A stretch of 64,000 bases of DNA, from contig NZ_RAPE01000004.1 of the NCBI RefSeq assembly GCF_003651245.1, positions 1 to 64,000 on the forward strand, given 5' to 3'. Positions 27,843-37,638 of this stretch are shown here, piece after piece. The notes beneath the pieces were generated by a model. The model was not told where the DNA came from and searched no databases. It saw nothing but the letters and a program-made list of their open reading frames with translations. Origin of the DNA: Roseovarius spongiae. GTDB lineage: Bacteria; Pseudomonadota; Alphaproteobacteria; Rhodobacterales; Rhodobacteraceae. The position numbers and the translations under genes were made by a program. The stretch's first letter is position 1, and every line of letters begins with the position of its first letter.

Positions 27843-28742
27843 TCACCCCGCGCTCAGAAGACGGCAAAGCGTATCGAGTTCGTCCAGGTTGCCGTAACGG
27901 ATCGTGATCTGGCCGTTCTCCTGACCTGTCACATGATCGACACTCACCTTCATCCCGAGCGCCGCGGAAAGATCGCTTTCGATCGCGCGGGTATCGGCAT
28001 CCTTCTGAGCCGGCTTGCCGCGTCTCGCCGATTGTCCCGAATTGGTGAAGACGTTATCGATACTCTTCTTGACGAGCTTTTCAGTATCGCGAACCGACAA
28101 CCCCTTCTTCACGACTTCCCTCGCCAACACAGCCGCGTTGTCCGAGGTGATCAACGTCCTCGCATGCCCGGCGGACAGCTTGCCGTCCCTGACCAGCGCC
28201 TGCACTTCGTCGGGAAGCTGCGTCAGGCGCATCGTGTTCGCGATGTGGCTGCGGCTCTTGCCCAACGCCTCGGCGAGCTTTTCCTGCGTGTGGCCGAATT
28301 TCTGCATCAACTGCTGATATCCCGCCGCCTCCTCCACCGGGTTCAGGTCGGCGCGCTGGATATTCTCGATGATCGCGATCTCGAGCACCTCGGTATCGTC
28401 GAATTCCCGCACGATCACCGGGATCCGGTGCAGTTGCGCCTTCTGCGCGGCCCGCCACCGCCGCTCGCCCGCAACGATCTGGTAGTCGCCCTCGCTCCCG
28501 GGCATGGGCCGAACGATCAACGGCTGGATGATCCCCTTTTCCCGGATCGAACGCGTCAGATCGGCCAGCGCCTCTTCGTCGAATTTCTGGCGCGGCTGGT
28601 CGGGGTTGGGGCTGACATGCTCGATCGCGATCATCATGTCGGGCGTCTTGGGCGCAGCCGTGGCCTGCTGATCGGTCACATCGGACATCAGCGCGGACAA
28701 TCCCCGCCCAAGGCCACGTTGCTTGGATTTCTTGTCTGACAT
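27843..28742 (-). CDS. parB: Chromosome-partitioning protein ParB
   Basis: ParB is a CTP-dependent clamp that loads at parS and spreads along the origin region. The 299-residue product starts with the basic QRGLGRGLSALMSD tail that contacts ParA, then the CTP-binding ParB/Srx domain (IVAGERRWRAAQKAQLHRIP), the helix-turn-helix (TQEKLAEALGKSRSHIANTMRL at about 145-170) and a C-terminal dimerisation domain. ATG at 28742 is preferred over an in-frame GTG nine bases upstream. It follows parA by 15 bases in the same operon. Two perfect parS sites lie 1.4 and 3.3 kb upstream of its start. Confidence 0.97.
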   Translation of the reverse strand: MSDKKSKQRGLGRGLSALMSDVTDQQATAAPKTPDMMIAIEHVSPNPDQPRQKFDEEALADLTRSIREKGIIQPLIVRPMPGSEGDYQIVAGERRWRAAQKAQLHRIPVIVREFDDTEVLEIAIIENIQRADLNPVEEAAGYQQLMQKFGHTQEKLAEALGKSRSHIANTMRLTQLPDEVQALVRDGKLSAGHARTLITSDNAAVLAREVVKKGLSVRDTEKLVKKSIDNVFTNSGQSARRGKPAQKDADTRAIESDLSAALGMKVSVDHVTGQENGQITIRYGNLDELDTLCRLLSAG

Positions 28743-28757
28743 CTGGTTCACCCTTTC

Positions 28758-29567
28758 CTAGGCGGCGATTGCGGCGTTTTTCTGCATGATTTCCGTCGCT
28801 AGGGCGCGATATGCCTCGGCCCCGCGCGAATTCGGATCGTATTCAAGAACCGAAACGGCGTAGGACGGAGCCTCGCTGACACGGACGTTGCGCGGGATTC
28901 TTGTCTTGAAAACCAGCTCCCCCAGGTTGTCGCGCGCGTCCTTTTCGACCTGCCCCGACAGGTTGTTGCGGGAATCGAACATGGTCAGCACGATGCCCTC
29001 GATCCGAAGGTTTGGGTTTGCCGTCTGGCGAACCTCTCGCACCGTCAGCATGAGTTGCGACAGCCCTTCCAGCGCAAAGAACTCGCTTTGCAGCGGGACC
29101 AGAACGGAATGCGCGGCGACCATCGCGTTCACCGTCAATAGGTTGAGCGAAGGTGGGCAATCGATCAACACGTAATCGAGCGCGTAGGAGTCCATTTCCG
29201 TCTGACGCAGCGCATCATGTAGCAGATAACTCCGCTTCTCGTTCGAGATAAGCTCAATGTCCGCCGAACTGAGATCAACCGTCGCCGGGATGATCATGAG
29301 ATTATCGTCATTCGTCGACTGGATCACCTCGCCAAGCGCGATTTCTTCGAGCAATAGCTCATAGGTCGTGTATTCCCGGTTATCCGCTTCGATACCCAGA
29401 CCAGTCGACGCATTCCCCTGCGGATCGAGATCCACGATCAGCACCCGCTGACCCGCCTGGGCGAGCGCCGCGCCAAGGTTGATTGTCGTCGTCGTCTTGC
29501 CAACGCCGCCTTTCTGGTTGGCGATTGCTATGATCCGCGGGCCGCGCGGACGGGTCGGGTCAGTCAC
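28758..29567 (-). CDS. parA: Chromosome-partitioning ATPase ParA
   Basis: ParA is a Walker-type ATPase whose DNA-bound gradient moves ParB-parS complexes and hence the replicated origins. The 269-residue product has the deviant Walker A IANQKGGVGKTTTTINLG near residue 15, VDLDPQGNASTGLG (Walker A'), and the Walker B region DYVLIDCPPSLNLLT. The start is GTG at 29567 with CAGGAG six bases upstream; an open frame continues further but overlaps rsmG heavily. It overlaps the rsmG stop by eight bases. The order mnmG-rsmG-parA-parB matches many bacterial origin regions. Confidence 0.97.
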   Translation of the reverse strand: MTDPTRPRGPRIIAIANQKGGVGKTTTTINLGAALAQAGQRVLIVDLDPQGNASTGLGIEADNREYTTYELLLEEIALGEVIQSTNDDNLMIIPATVDLSSADIELISNEKRSYLLHDALRQTEMDSYALDYVLIDCPPSLNLLTVNAMVAAHSVLVPLQSEFFALEGLSQLMLTVREVRQTANPNLRIEGIVLTMFDSRNNLSGQVEKDARDNLGELVFKTRIPRNVRVSEAPSYAVSVLEYDPNSRGAEAYRALATEIMQKNAAIAA

Positions 29568-30171
29568 GGGATACTCCTGATATCTTGAGGATGGCGGCAG
29601 CAGGATCTGTTCTGCTCTTAGCAACTTCAATATCAAAGCGCCACCGCGATCGCGCGTTAGCCACCTCTTCCTGCCAGCGCGCACCTTTCGGAAACAGGGC
29701 GCAGCCACGCGTCTTCATATGGCGTTCCGCGAAACCGAGCAGCCGATCGAGATCAGCCAGTGCGCGGGCGCTAAGGACATCTGCTCCCAGCGGCTCGATA
29801 TCCTCGATGCGGTCCGCGATCACCTCGGCTGTGCAGCCGGTTTGACGCAGTGCGCTTCGCAGGAACGCGCATTTCCGCTGATCGCTCTCCACCAGCGTCA
29901 TGCGCGCGTCCGGCTGGAACTCGGATAGCAGGATCGCGATGACGATCCCTGGAAAGCCTCCACCGGACCCGAGATCCACCCAATGGCGCAGGGTCGGCGG
30001 CGCCAGATCAAGATTCTGGGCAGAATCTGCAATATGACGCTCCCATAGATGTGCAATGCTGGACTTGGAAACCAGGTTGATCCGCGGGTTCCATTTCTCG
30101 ACAAGTTCGGCGTAAACCTTCAGTCGGTCATTTGTTTCACGTGAAACATTCGGCAAGGTTACCGCATTCAT
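29560..30171 (-). CDS. rsmG: 16S rRNA (guanine-527-N7) methyltransferase RsmG
   Basis: RsmG (formerly GidB) methylates N7 of G527 in 16S rRNA; its loss gives low-level streptomycin resistance. The 203-residue product has the SAM-binding [17 protein letters not shown] loop (about 63-80), [13 protein letters not shown] and the [12 protein letters not shown] block. Codons 8-13 (Asn-Val-Ser-Arg-Glu-Thr) coincide with a perfect 16-base parS palindrome, so this part of the protein is constrained by the DNA site. The ATG overlaps the mnmG stop by four bases; parA follows with an eight-base overlap. Confidence 0.96.
   Translation of the reverse strand: MNAVTLPNVSRETNDRLKVYAELVEKWNPRINLVSKSSIAHLWERHIADSAQNLDLAPPTLRHWVDLGSGGGFPGIVIAILLSEFQPDARMTLVESDQRKCAFLRSALRQTGCTAEVIADRIEDIEPLGADVLSARALADLDRLLGFAERHMKTRGCALFPKGARWQEEVANARSRWRFDIEVAKSRTDPAAAILKISGVSRD
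30133..30148. other. parS: parS centromere site 1 (inside rsmG)
   Basis: The sequence TGTTTCACGTGAAACA is a perfect 16-base palindrome identical to the widely conserved chromosomal parS consensus. It lies in the 5' part of rsmG, about 0.6 kb upstream of parA and about 5.3 kb from the candidate oriC. ParB, encoded 1.4 kb away, is the expected binder. Confidence 0.93.
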
Positions 30172-32045
30172 GCCGACCGATCTTTCGCACGCTGCTTCAA
30201 CCGCGTCAGAAGCAGCGTCAACGCAGCAGGCGTCATGCCGTCGATCCGCGCGGCTTGCCCCAATGTTTCCGGCCGCACATGTGCGAGCTTCAGCTTCAGC
30301 TCGTTCGAGAGCCCCGAAATAGCCTCATAATTAAAACCACGCGGAATAATATGCGCCTCATCTCGCTTGATCATTTCCGCATCGCGGTTCTGACGGTCTA
30401 TATAATTCGCATAAAGCGCATCTCGCTCAAGCTGGGCGCGCGATTCCGCATCCACCTCGGCCCAATCCGATTGCAGGCGGATGAGGTCGTTAAAACCGAT
30501 CTTCGGGAACGCAAGCAACTGGAATCCGCTCCGGCGCGCGCCATCCTGGTTAACCTCAATCCCCACGTCGATAAGCTGGCGCGGGGTGAACGACTCGGCC
30601 TCGATACGCTCGCGCGCTGCCGTAAGGCGCTCCATCTTGTCCTCAAAGACAGCGCGGCGCGGCTCACCCACACATCCCACCCTCACTCCGATCGGCGTCA
30701 ATCTCTGATCCGCGTTGTCCGCACGAAGCGACAGCCTGAATTCCGCACGCGAAGTAAACATGCGATAGGGTTCGGACACGCCGCGAGTGATGAGATCGTC
30801 GATCATCACGCCGATGTAGCTTTCCGCGCGGCTGAACGTGATCGGGTCACGCCCCAACGCTGCCGCCGCCGCGTTCAACCCGGAGACAAGCCCCTGCGCC
30901 GCCGCCTCCTCATAACCGGTCGTTCCATTGATCTGGCCGGCGAGGTACAGCCCGGGCACGTCCTTGACAGAAAGATCGGCGTTCAGCGCGCGGGGATCGA
31001 CGTAATCATACTCGATCGCATAGCCCGGTTGGAGGATCTCCGCATTCTCGAGCCCCCGAATGGATCGGACATAAGCCTGCTGAACCTCCTCGGGCAGCGA
31101 TGTCGAAATCCCGTTGGGGTAGATCACATCGTCGGACAGGCTCTCGGGTTCGAGAAAGATCTGATGCGTATCCTTGTCCGCGAACCGCACGATCTTGTCC
31201 TCGATCGAGGGACAATAGCGCGGGCCGACACCGTCGATATGCCCGCCATACATTGCGGACCGTTCAAGGTTCTCTCGAATGATGTCATGCGTTCGCGCGT
31301 TTGTATGGGTGATCCCGCAAACCACCTGCCGTACGCCGGGTTTCCTTGAAAGGAACGAGAACATCGTCGGTTCGTCATCGCCAGGCTGTTTTTCAAGCCG
31401 CGTCCAATCGATGGTCTTTCCGTTCAACCGCGGTGGTGTGCCGGTCTTGAGCCGTCCCATCGCCAGATCAAAGCTGTCCATCCGCTCAGCCAGGCGAACA
31501 GACGGCTTATCGCCCATCCGTCCTCCGGGGCGCGCCACGTCCCCGATATGAATGACACCCCGCAGGAAAGTCCCCGTCGTCAGGACGACGGCAGCAGCCG
31601 TCACTTCGCTTCCATCGGCGAGTTCGATCCCCGAAACCCGCCCATTGCGCATCAGGAAGTCGCAGGCTTCTCCCTCGATGATCGTCAGGTTCGGTTGGTT
31701 CGCCATCACGCACTGCATCTGTTCGCGATAGATCTTGCGGTCCGCTTGCGCGCGCGGTCCTTGCACCGCTGGACCTTTGCGCCGGTTCAACAGACGGAAC
31801 TGAATCCCGGCTGCATCGGCAACCCGCCCCATGACCCCGTCGAGCGCATCGATCTCCCGGACGAGATGCCCTTTACCCAGGCCACCAATCGCCGGATTGC
31901 AGGACATCACGCCGATGCCTGCCCTCGTCAGCGTGATCAAGGCCGTGCGCGCACCCATCCTGGCGGCCGCGTGCGCTGCGTCCGCGCCAGCGTGCCCGCC
32001 TCCGATGACGATGACGTCGAAATCCCGATGTTTCACGTGAAACAC
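30168..32045 (-). CDS. mnmG: tRNA uridine-34 5-carboxymethylaminomethyl modification enzyme MnmG
   Basis: MnmG (GidA) is the FAD- and folate-dependent partner of MnmE in modifying wobble U34 of several tRNAs. The 625-residue product opens with the dinucleotide fold [22 protein letters not shown], then [20 protein letters not shown] and the [16 protein letters not shown] block, and has the C-terminal GidA-associated helical domain. The start codon is GTG at 32045, and a perfect parS palindrome begins at its second base, encoding the opening FHVKH. It is followed by rsmG (four-base overlap) and lies just downstream of mnmE, so both subunits are cotranscribed. Confidence 0.97.
   Translation of the reverse strand: MFHVKHRDFDVIVIGGGHAGADAAHAAARMGARTALITLTRAGIGVMSCNPAIGGLGKGHLVREIDALDGVMGRVADAAGIQFRLLNRRKGPAVQGPRAQADRKIYREQMQCVMANQPNLTIIEGEACDFLMRNGRVSGIELADGSEVTAAAVVLTTGTFLRGVIHIGDVARPGGRMGDKPSVRLAERMDSFDLAMGRLKTGTPPRLNGKTIDWTRLEKQPGDDEPTMFSFLSRKPGVRQVVCGITHTNARTHDIIRENLERSAMYGGHIDGVGPRYCPSIEDKIVRFADKDTHQIFLEPESLSDDVIYPNGISTSLPEEVQQAYVRSIRGLENAEILQPGYAIEYDYVDPRALNADLSVKDVPGLYLAGQINGTTGYEEAAAQGLVSGLNAAAAALGRDPITFSRAESYIGVMIDDLITRGVSEPYRMFTSRAEFRLSLRADNADQRLTPIGVRVGCVGEPRRAVFEDKMERLTAARERIEAESFTPRQLIDVGIEVNQDGARRSGFQLLAFPKIGFNDLIRLQSDWAEVDAESRAQLERDALYANYIDRQNRDAEMIKRDEAHIIPRGFNYEAISGLSNELKLKLAHVRPETLGQAARIDGMTPAALTLLLTRLKQRAKDRSA
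32029..32044. other. parS: parS centromere site 2 (overlapping the mnmG start)
   Basis: A second perfect TGTTTCACGTGAAACA. It starts at the second base of the mnmG GTG start codon on the minus strand and runs through codon 6. It lies about 1.9 kb from the first parS and about 3.4 kb from the candidate oriC. ParB bound here would sit at the mnmG translation start in the mnmE-mnmG gap of three bases. Confidence 0.93.
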
Positions 32046-32048
32046 TCC

Positions 32049-33338
32049 TTACTTACCCAGACAGAAGCTCGCAAAGATTTCGTCCAGCACATTCTCAATG
32101 TCGATCCGTCCAACCAGCGAATCAAGGGCCCGGATCGCGGCCCGAAGTTCTTCGGCGGCAAAATCCGACATACCGTCAGCATTACCTAACATGTCCAGCG
32201 CTCGTGCGAGCGATTCGTTTCCCCGCATCATGGCCGAGCGATGCCGCGCCCGGGTCGCGATGCCGGCGCTCGCGCTGCGGGTCTTCAACACCTCCGTGAT
32301 CGCCCCAATTAGCTGCGGAATACCGGCCCCGGTTTTACCGGACACCGCGCCGCTCTCTGCATTCTCGAGCAGATCAGCCTTGGCGCGCAAGACGATATCA
32401 TCGGCGCTTGGCTCCAAGGGCGGACCTTCCTCCTTTTCAACGAGGAAAACCCGCAAATCCGCCTGCGCCGCCCGGTCGAGCGCACGACTGACGCCGACGG
32501 CCTCGATTTCGTCCTCGGCGTCTCGCAGCCCCGCGGTATCCAGCAGCGTCACGGGCAAACCGCCAAGGTCCATCCGAACTTCGATCACATCGCGCGTCGT
32601 GCCTGCGATTTCGGAGGTGATCGCCGCATCGCGCCCGGCAAGCGCGTTGAGCAAGGTCGACTTTCCGACATTCGGTGCGCCGACAATCGCCACCTCGAAC
32701 CCCGAGCGAATCCGCTCGGCCATCCCGACGCCCGCGATCTCGGCCTTGATCGCCGCGCGAACGCCACCGACAAGCTCGCGAACCTCGGGCGCGACATCGA
32801 CCGGCACCTCTTCATCCGCGAAGTCTATCGTCGCCTCCAGCAACGCCGCCGCGCGGATGAGATCACGCCGCCAGTCCTCCGCGCGCCTGCCCAGATCCCC
32901 GGACAGGACCCGCAACGCCTGGCGTCTTTGGGTCTCGGTTTCTGCGTCGATCAGATCGGCGAGTCCCTCGACCTGCGCAGCATCGAGCCGACCGTTATCA
33001 AGCGCGCGCCTGGTAAATTCACCAGGTTCCGCAAGGCGAACACCTTCGTGCCGACCGATTTCATCCATAACCGCAGTCACGACCGCCGGACCGCCATGCA
33101 CCTGGAACTCAACACTGTCTTCGCCAGTATAGCTGCGATCCGCCTCGAACCGGATCACCAGCGCCTGGTCAAGCCGCCCGCCATCCGCCCCGCGGAGCGT
33201 TCGCACCGACGCAATGCGCGCAGCAGGCGCGTCACCGCAAAGCGCCTTGCAAATATCGAGACTCTGGGCGCCGGACACGCGGATCACCGCGACGCCGGCC
33301 TTGCCCTGCGCGCTCGATAGCGCGTAAATCGTATCCAT
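32049..33338 (-). CDS. mnmE: tRNA modification GTPase MnmE
   Basis: MnmE (TrmE) is the GTPase partner of MnmG. The 429-residue product has the N-terminal folate-binding domain ([41 protein letters not shown]), a GTPase domain inserted in helices with [14 protein letters not shown] (P-loop, about residue 223) and DTAGLRD, and the C-terminal Cys motif FCLGK, equivalent to the usual FCIGK. It lies between rho (24 bases upstream) and mnmG, all on the strand pointing away from the putative origin. All catalytic motifs are present. Confidence 0.97.
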   Translation of the reverse strand: MDTIYALSSAQGKAGVAVIRVSGAQSLDICKALCGDAPAARIASVRTLRGADGGRLDQALVIRFEADRSYTGEDSVEFQVHGGPAVVTAVMDEIGRHEGVRLAEPGEFTRRALDNGRLDAAQVEGLADLIDAETETQRRQALRVLSGDLGRRAEDWRRDLIRAAALLEATIDFADEEVPVDVAPEVRELVGGVRAAIKAEIAGVGMAERIRSGFEVAIVGAPNVGKSTLLNALAGRDAAITSEIAGTTRDVIEVRMDLGGLPVTLLDTAGLRDAEDEIEAVGVSRALDRAAQADLRVFLVEKEEGPPLEPSADDIVLRAKADLLENAESGAVSGKTGAGIPQLIGAITEVLKTRSASAGIATRARHRSAMMRGNESLARALDMLGNADGMSDFAAEELRAAIRALDSLVGRIDIENVLDEIFASFCLGK

Positions 33339-33361
33339 CGGGGCGCCCCCGTGACAGACCT

Positions 33362-34633
33362 CTATGTGTTCATCGAATCGAAGAATTCGGCGTTGGTCTT
33401 GGTCTGCTTCAGCTTGGAGATCAGGAACTCGATGGCGTCCGTCGTACCCATCGGGTTGAGGATGCGCCGCAGCACGAAGGTCTTTTGCAAATCAACCTTG
33501 TCGACCAGCAGGTCTTCTTTCCGCGTGCCCGACTTGAGAATGTCGATTGCCGGGAACACGCGTTTGTCAGCGATCTTGCGATCCAGAACCAGCTCCGAGT
33601 TGCCGGTGCCCTTGAACTCTTCGAAGATCACCTCGTCCATTCGGCTGCCGGTATCGATCAGCGCCGTCGAGATGATGGTGAGCGATCCGCCCTCCTCGAT
33701 GTTTCGCGCGGCGCCAAAGAACCGCTTGGGCCGTTGCAGCGCGTTTGCGTCCACGCCGCCGGTCAGAACCTTACCCGAGGACGGCACAACCGTGTTGTAA
33801 GCCCTACCAAGTCTTGTGATAGAATCCAGAAGAATAACAACATCTCGTTTGTGCTCGACCAGTCGCTTCGCCTTTTCGATCACCATCTCGGCCACGGCGA
33901 CATGGCGCGTCGCCGGTTCGTCGAAGGTGGAACTGACGACCTCGCCCTTAACGGACCGCTGCATGTCGGTCACCTCTTCGGGGCGCTCATCGATCAGCAA
34001 CACGATCAGGTAGCATTCGGGATGGTTCTTCTCGATCGAATTGGCGATGTTCTGGAGGATAACCGTCTTGCCCGTCCGCGGCGGCGCCACGATGAGCGAC
34101 CGCTGCCCCTTGCCGATCGGCGCGACCAGGTCGATGATCCGCGCGGTGCGGTCCTTGAGCGTCGGGTCCTCGATCTCAAGGTTGAGCCTTTCATCTGGGT
34201 AAAGCGGCGTCAGGTTGTCGAAGGCCACCTTGTGGTTGGCCTTCTCCGGATCCTCGAAATTGATCTGGCTCACCGTGGTGACGGTAAAATACCGCTCCTG
34301 GTCCTCGGGCTGCTTGATCTCACCCTCGACCGTGTCGCCCGTGCGCAGGGAGAACCGGCGGATAACCTCAGGCGAAACATAGATGTCGTCCGGTCCCGGA
34401 AGGTAGTTCGCCTCGGGCGAGCGCAGGAATCCGAACCCGTCCTGCAGCACCTCGAGCACGCCGTCGCCATAGACGGTCCAACCCTCCTCGGCGCGTTCCT
34501 TGAGGATCGAGAACATCATCTCACCCTTGCGCATGGTCGAGGCGTTCTCGATCTCGAGCTCCTCGGCCATTGCCAGAAGATCCTTGGCGGTTTGCGCCTT
34601 GAGGTCGGAGAGGTTCAGACGGTCGTCGGACAT
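33362..34633 (-). CDS. rho: Transcription termination factor Rho
   Basis: Rho is the hexameric RNA helicase that ends factor-dependent transcripts. The 423-residue product has the N-terminal helical domain ([21 protein letters not shown]), the cold-shock-like RNA-binding fold ([20 protein letters not shown]), Walker [18 protein letters not shown] and the Q-loop and R-loop regions ([38 protein letters not shown]). ATG at 34633 follows AGGTGAACCC; a frame seven codons longer exists. It sits between hemJ and mnmE, the same side of the origin as in other alphaproteobacteria. Confidence 0.98.
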   Translation of the reverse strand: MSDDRLNLSDLKAQTAKDLLAMAEELEIENASTMRKGEMMFSILKERAEEGWTVYGDGVLEVLQDGFGFLRSPEANYLPGPDDIYVSPEVIRRFSLRTGDTVEGEIKQPEDQERYFTVTTVSQINFEDPEKANHKVAFDNLTPLYPDERLNLEIEDPTLKDRTARIIDLVAPIGKGQRSLIVAPPRTGKTVILQNIANSIEKNHPECYLIVLLIDERPEEVTDMQRSVKGEVVSSTFDEPATRHVAVAEMVIEKAKRLVEHKRDVVILLDSITRLGRAYNTVVPSSGKVLTGGVDANALQRPKRFFGAARNIEEGGSLTIISTALIDTGSRMDEVIFEEFKGTGNSELVLDRKIADKRVFPAIDILKSGTRKEDLLVDKVDLQKTFVLRRILNPMGTTDAIEFLISKLKQTKTNAEFFDSMNT

Positions 34634-34752
34634 GGGTTCACCTGTATCCCGCATATCGGTTTGCGGGCGAAACTATAGCAAGAGGAAGACGCGGTACCCG
34701 GACGGGACGCAAGGGGCGCAATACCTCGCGGCGGCGCCCGAGTCAACGCCGC

Positions 34753-35202
34753 TCAGAAGCGCAGCACGACCGAGAAGACGATCACCACCATCAGCACAGT
34801 CGGCGCCTCGTTCATCAGCCGGTATCGCCGCCCGCTGACCGAACGAACGCCGGTGGCGAAATCCCTGCGCCGCGCCGCCAGCCAGAAATGGAACCATGTC
34901 ATCGCCAGCACTCCTGCGGCTTTGGTCCAGGGCCAGGTATCGGACCAATCGACAACGCCGGGCACCGCGACGAGGGCAAGGCCGAGCGCCCATGTCGCGA
35001 TCATCGACGGGGTCATGATCACGTTCAGAAGCTTGCGCTCCATCTCCTGGAACACGACATCACGGCTGTCTTCGGGTTCGGACTGCTCGGCGTGATAGAC
35101 GAAGAGACGCGGCAGGTAGAACAGCCCCGCCATCCACGAAATCACCGCCATGATATGCAGGGCCTTCACCCAAGGATAGGTCGAGATCAGGATACCCGTC
35201 AT
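34753..35202 (-). CDS. hemJ: Protoporphyrinogen IX oxidase HemJ
   Basis: HemJ oxidises protoporphyrinogen IX to protoporphyrin IX, the step before ferrochelatase. The 149-residue membrane protein has four hydrophobic segments; the first is YPWVKALHIMAVISWMAGLFYLPRLFVYH with the conserved His thought to bind heme, and a conserved Lys occurs in TWPWTKAAGV. The length matches the family. It is the last gene on the left-pointing side of the putative oriC, which starts immediately upstream. With hemH and hemW also in the window, three heme-related steps are encoded within 30 kb but not in one operon. Confidence 0.93.
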   Translation of the reverse strand: MTGILISTYPWVKALHIMAVISWMAGLFYLPRLFVYHAEQSEPEDSRDVVFQEMERKLLNVIMTPSMIATWALGLALVAVPGVVDWSDTWPWTKAAGVLAMTWFHFWLAARRRDFATGVRSVSGRRYRLMNEAPTVLMVVIVFSVVLRF

Positions 35203-35618
35203 TTTGCCCTCATTCCTGGTTCCATTCTCTATAAATAAAATAGAAAGATAAGAAAGGATGATGAAGGTGTAGGGGCGCCGCCAACCTGTGGATTACGAAA
35301 CCTTGCCCGTGCTTCTCCACAACCCCATGCCATGTGGATGAAACACGGGAGAAATGACAGCTTTCACCGATCTTTGGAAAATCTATATTCAATATCAGTA
35401 TGTTGAGTATCATTGAAATTGACCGTGACTGGGGATAAGACAGAGATGGATCGGCCGCGAAGAAACGGCCCCCAAGCCGGATCTTATCCCGTTCACAACG
35501 TGATGATTTCGCTCGGGACGGGGAAGCATGGCCCGGGATGTGGGGCGTTCCCCACGCGCAGCGTCTTCCGGCGGACCATGCCCGTCTTGACACGCAAACC
35601 ATACAGGGACTTGTCCAC
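35203..35618. other. oriC: Candidate chromosomal replication origin (oriC)
   Basis: This 416-base gap has no gene and is visibly AT-richer than its neighbours. At 35221-35265 there is a run of A/T with little C, and a second AT-rich stretch is at 35370-35420; either could be the unwinding element. Five 9-mers differ by one base from the DnaA box TTATCCACA: 35287-35295 (-), 35313-35321 (+), 35333-35341 (-), 35430-35438 (-) and 35611-35619 (+); the last touches the maf start codon. Genes diverge from this point, parAB and two parS sites lie within 8 kb, and maf-aroE-coaE-dnaQ-secB follows as at the Caulobacter origin. Function is inferred. Confidence 0.72.
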
Positions 35619-36218
35619 ATGAGCGCGCGTATCCTTCTCGCCTCGCAATCCGAAATCCGGCTGACCCTGCTGCGCAATGCCGGCGTGCCCGTCACCGCCA
35701 TTCCCGCCCGTATCGACGAACAGTCGATCAAGGCCGCCCTCTCGGCCGAGGGCGCTTCACCGCGTGATATCGCCGATGCGCTGGCCGAAGCGAAGGCGCA
35801 GAAGCAAAGCGCCAGAATGCCCGAGGCGCTCGTGATCGGCTGTGACCAGGTCCTGGCCCTCGATGGCGTGATCCACTCGAAACCGTCTACGTCCGATGAC
35901 GCGGTGGCGCAGCTGCGCAACCTGCGCGGCAAGACGCATCACCTCTTCTCCGCGGTGGTGGTCTGCGAAGGTGGTCAGCCGGTCTGGCGACATATCGGGC
36001 ATGTCCGGCTCAGCATGCGAGAATTGTCAGACGCCTGGCTCGACGGGTATGTCGCGCGCAACTGGGACAGCATCCGCCACAGCGTTGGCGGCTATAAACT
36101 CGAGGAAGAGGGTGCGCGGCTCTTTTCGCGCATAGAGGGGGATTACTTTACCGTTCTCGGTCTGCCATTACTGGACCTGCTATCCTACCTGTCGACCCGA
36201 GGAGAGCTGGAGACATGA
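35619..36218 (+). CDS. Maf-family nucleoside triphosphate pyrophosphatase
   Basis: Maf proteins hydrolyse non-canonical or modified nucleoside triphosphates (dTTP, UTP or 7-methyl-GTP depending on subtype). The 199-residue product shows the N-terminal phosphate motif [18 protein letters not shown], the catalytic-Asp region [12 protein letters not shown] and the [15 protein letters not shown] block. Subtype cannot be fixed with certainty from the visible motifs. ATG at 35619 is overlapped by a DnaA-box-like 9-mer and lacks a strong ribosome-binding site. It is the first right-pointing gene beside the putative oriC and overlaps aroE by four bases. Confidence 0.92.
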   Translation: MSARILLASQSEIRLTLLRNAGVPVTAIPARIDEQSIKAALSAEGASPRDIADALAEAKAQKQSARMPEALVIGCDQVLALDGVIHSKPSTSDDAVAQLRNLRGKTHHLFSAVVVCEGGQPVWRHIGHVRLSMRELSDAWLDGYVARNWDSIRHSVGGYKLEEEGARLFSRIEGDYFTVLGLPLLDLLSYLSTRGELET

Positions 36219-37048
36219 CCGCGGAGAAGATTCCTCTCGCCGGCGTGATCGGAACCCCGATCGCCCATACCAAGTCGCCGCAGATCCACCGTCATTGGCT
36301 GACATCGATGGGCCTGCCCGGGCATTACATTCCGATGGATGTGGCGACGGATGATCTCGAAACGGTGTTGCGCACCTTGCCCAGGGCGGGGTTTGTAGGC
36401 GTCAACGTCACTATCCCGCACAAGGAGCGCGTGCTCGACATCGCGGACCTCGTGACGGACCGGGCAATCCTCATCGGCGCGGCGAACACGCTGATCTTCC
36501 GCAAGGACGGCAAGATCCACGCCGACAACACCGATGGGCTCGGTTTCGTGCGCAACCTCGAATCCGCGCCGGGCGGCTGGGATCCGCGCGCCGGGCCGGC
36601 GGCGATGTTCGGCGCCGGGGGCGCGGCGCGGGCGGTGATCGCGGCAATGCTGGACGCCGGCGTGCCCGAGATCCTCATATCCAACCGCACGCGCGTGCGC
36701 GCCGAGGCGCTGCAATCGGATTTCGGCAAACGCCTGCGCGTCTTCGACTGGGTGCAGGCGGGCAACATGCTCGACTACGCGGCGACGGTGGTGAACACCA
36801 CTTCGCTGGGTATGCTGGGCCAGCCGCCGCTTCGCGTGCCGCTCGACGGATTGCAGAAGGGCGCGCTGGTGACCGACCTCGTCTACGCGCCGCTCAAGAC
36901 CAAGCTGTTGGAAGTCGCCGAAGAGGCCGGTTGCCGTACGGTCGACGGGCTCGGCATGTTGCTGCACCAGGCGGTGCCGGGGTTCGAACGCTGGTTCGGA
37001 ACCCGCCCGACGGTGGACAGCGCGACGCGGGCGGCCGCGCTCAGATGA
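36215..37048 (+). CDS. aroE: Shikimate dehydrogenase
   Basis: AroE reduces 3-dehydroshikimate to shikimate with NADPH in aromatic amino acid synthesis. The 277-residue product has the substrate-binding [12 protein letters not shown] near residue 20, the catalytic Lys in [10 protein letters not shown] and Asp in ADNTDGLGF, the Rossmann loop [14 protein letters not shown] (about 130) and the adenine-phosphate contact NRTRVRAE. Starts and stops overlap on both sides (maf by four bases, coaE by four bases), giving a maf-aroE-coaE-dnaQ operon. Length and key residues are normal. Confidence 0.97.
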   Translation: MTAEKIPLAGVIGTPIAHTKSPQIHRHWLTSMGLPGHYIPMDVATDDLETVLRTLPRAGFVGVNVTIPHKERVLDIADLVTDRAILIGAANTLIFRKDGKIHADNTDGLGFVRNLESAPGGWDPRAGPAAMFGAGGAARAVIAAMLDAGVPEILISNRTRVRAEALQSDFGKRLRVFDWVQAGNMLDYAATVVNTTSLGMLGQPPLRVPLDGLQKGALVTDLVYAPLKTKLLEVAEEAGCRTVDGLGMLLHQAVPGFERWFGTRPTVDSATRAAALR

Positions 37049-37638
37049 CGTTTCGGCTTGGCCTCACGGGGTCCATCGGCATGGGAAAGTCGACCACCGC
37101 GCGCCTTTTCGCCGCGGAGGGCTGCGCCGTCTGGGACGCGGACGCGGCGGTGCATCGTCTCTATGCCGCAGGCGGCGCGGCGGTCGAACCGATGCGGGCC
37201 GTCTTTCCCGACGCGATCATGGATGGCGCGGTGTCGCGCGACGCCCTCAAGCGGATGATCGGAGAGGATCCGTCGGTCCTGACGCTGATCGAACGGATCG
37301 TTCACCCGCTCGTGGCCGCTGACAGAATGGCGTTTTCAGCCGAAACAGAGACGGAGATTACCGTATTCGACATTCCTCTGCTGTTCGAGAAAGAGACCGA
37401 AACACAGCTTGACGCCGTGGTTTGCGTCACCGTACCGGCAGAGGTGCAGCGCGCCCGCGTGCTTGGGCGCGGAACAATGACCGAGGCGCAGTTCGACGCG
37501 ATCATCGCCAAGCAGATGCCCGACGCGGAAAAACGCGCCCGCGCCGATTACGTCATCGTCACTGACACGGTTGAACATGCCCGCGCGCAGGTGCAATCTG
37601 TGCTTCGCGACATCAGGGAAAATCGGCTCAATGCGTGA
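37045..37638 (+). CDS. coaE: Dephospho-CoA kinase
   Basis: CoaE phosphorylates dephospho-CoA, the last step of coenzyme A synthesis. The 197-residue product has the P-loop GLTGSIGMGKSTTARLF at residues 6-22, the conserved WDADAAVHRLY and the lid region IPLLFEKETE. ATG at 37045 overlaps the aroE stop by four bases; its own stop is overlapped by dnaQ by eight bases. Gene order aroE-coaE-dnaQ is common in alphaproteobacteria beside the origin. Nothing unusual is seen in length or motifs. Confidence 0.96.
   Translation: MTFRLGLTGSIGMGKSTTARLFAAEGCAVWDADAAVHRLYAAGGAAVEPMRAVFPDAIMDGAVSRDALKRMIGEDPSVLTLIERIVHPLVAADRMAFSAETETEITVFDIPLLFEKETETQLDAVVCVTVPAEVQRARVLGRGTMTEAQFDAIIAKQMPDAEKRARADYVIVTDTVEHARAQVQSVLRDIRENRLNA

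Noticed and set aside
36980..37005. GGTTCGAA-type strings that look like a tRNA T-arm
   Set aside because: They lie inside aroE (and similar strings inside other genes) with no acceptor, D or anticodon stems around them.
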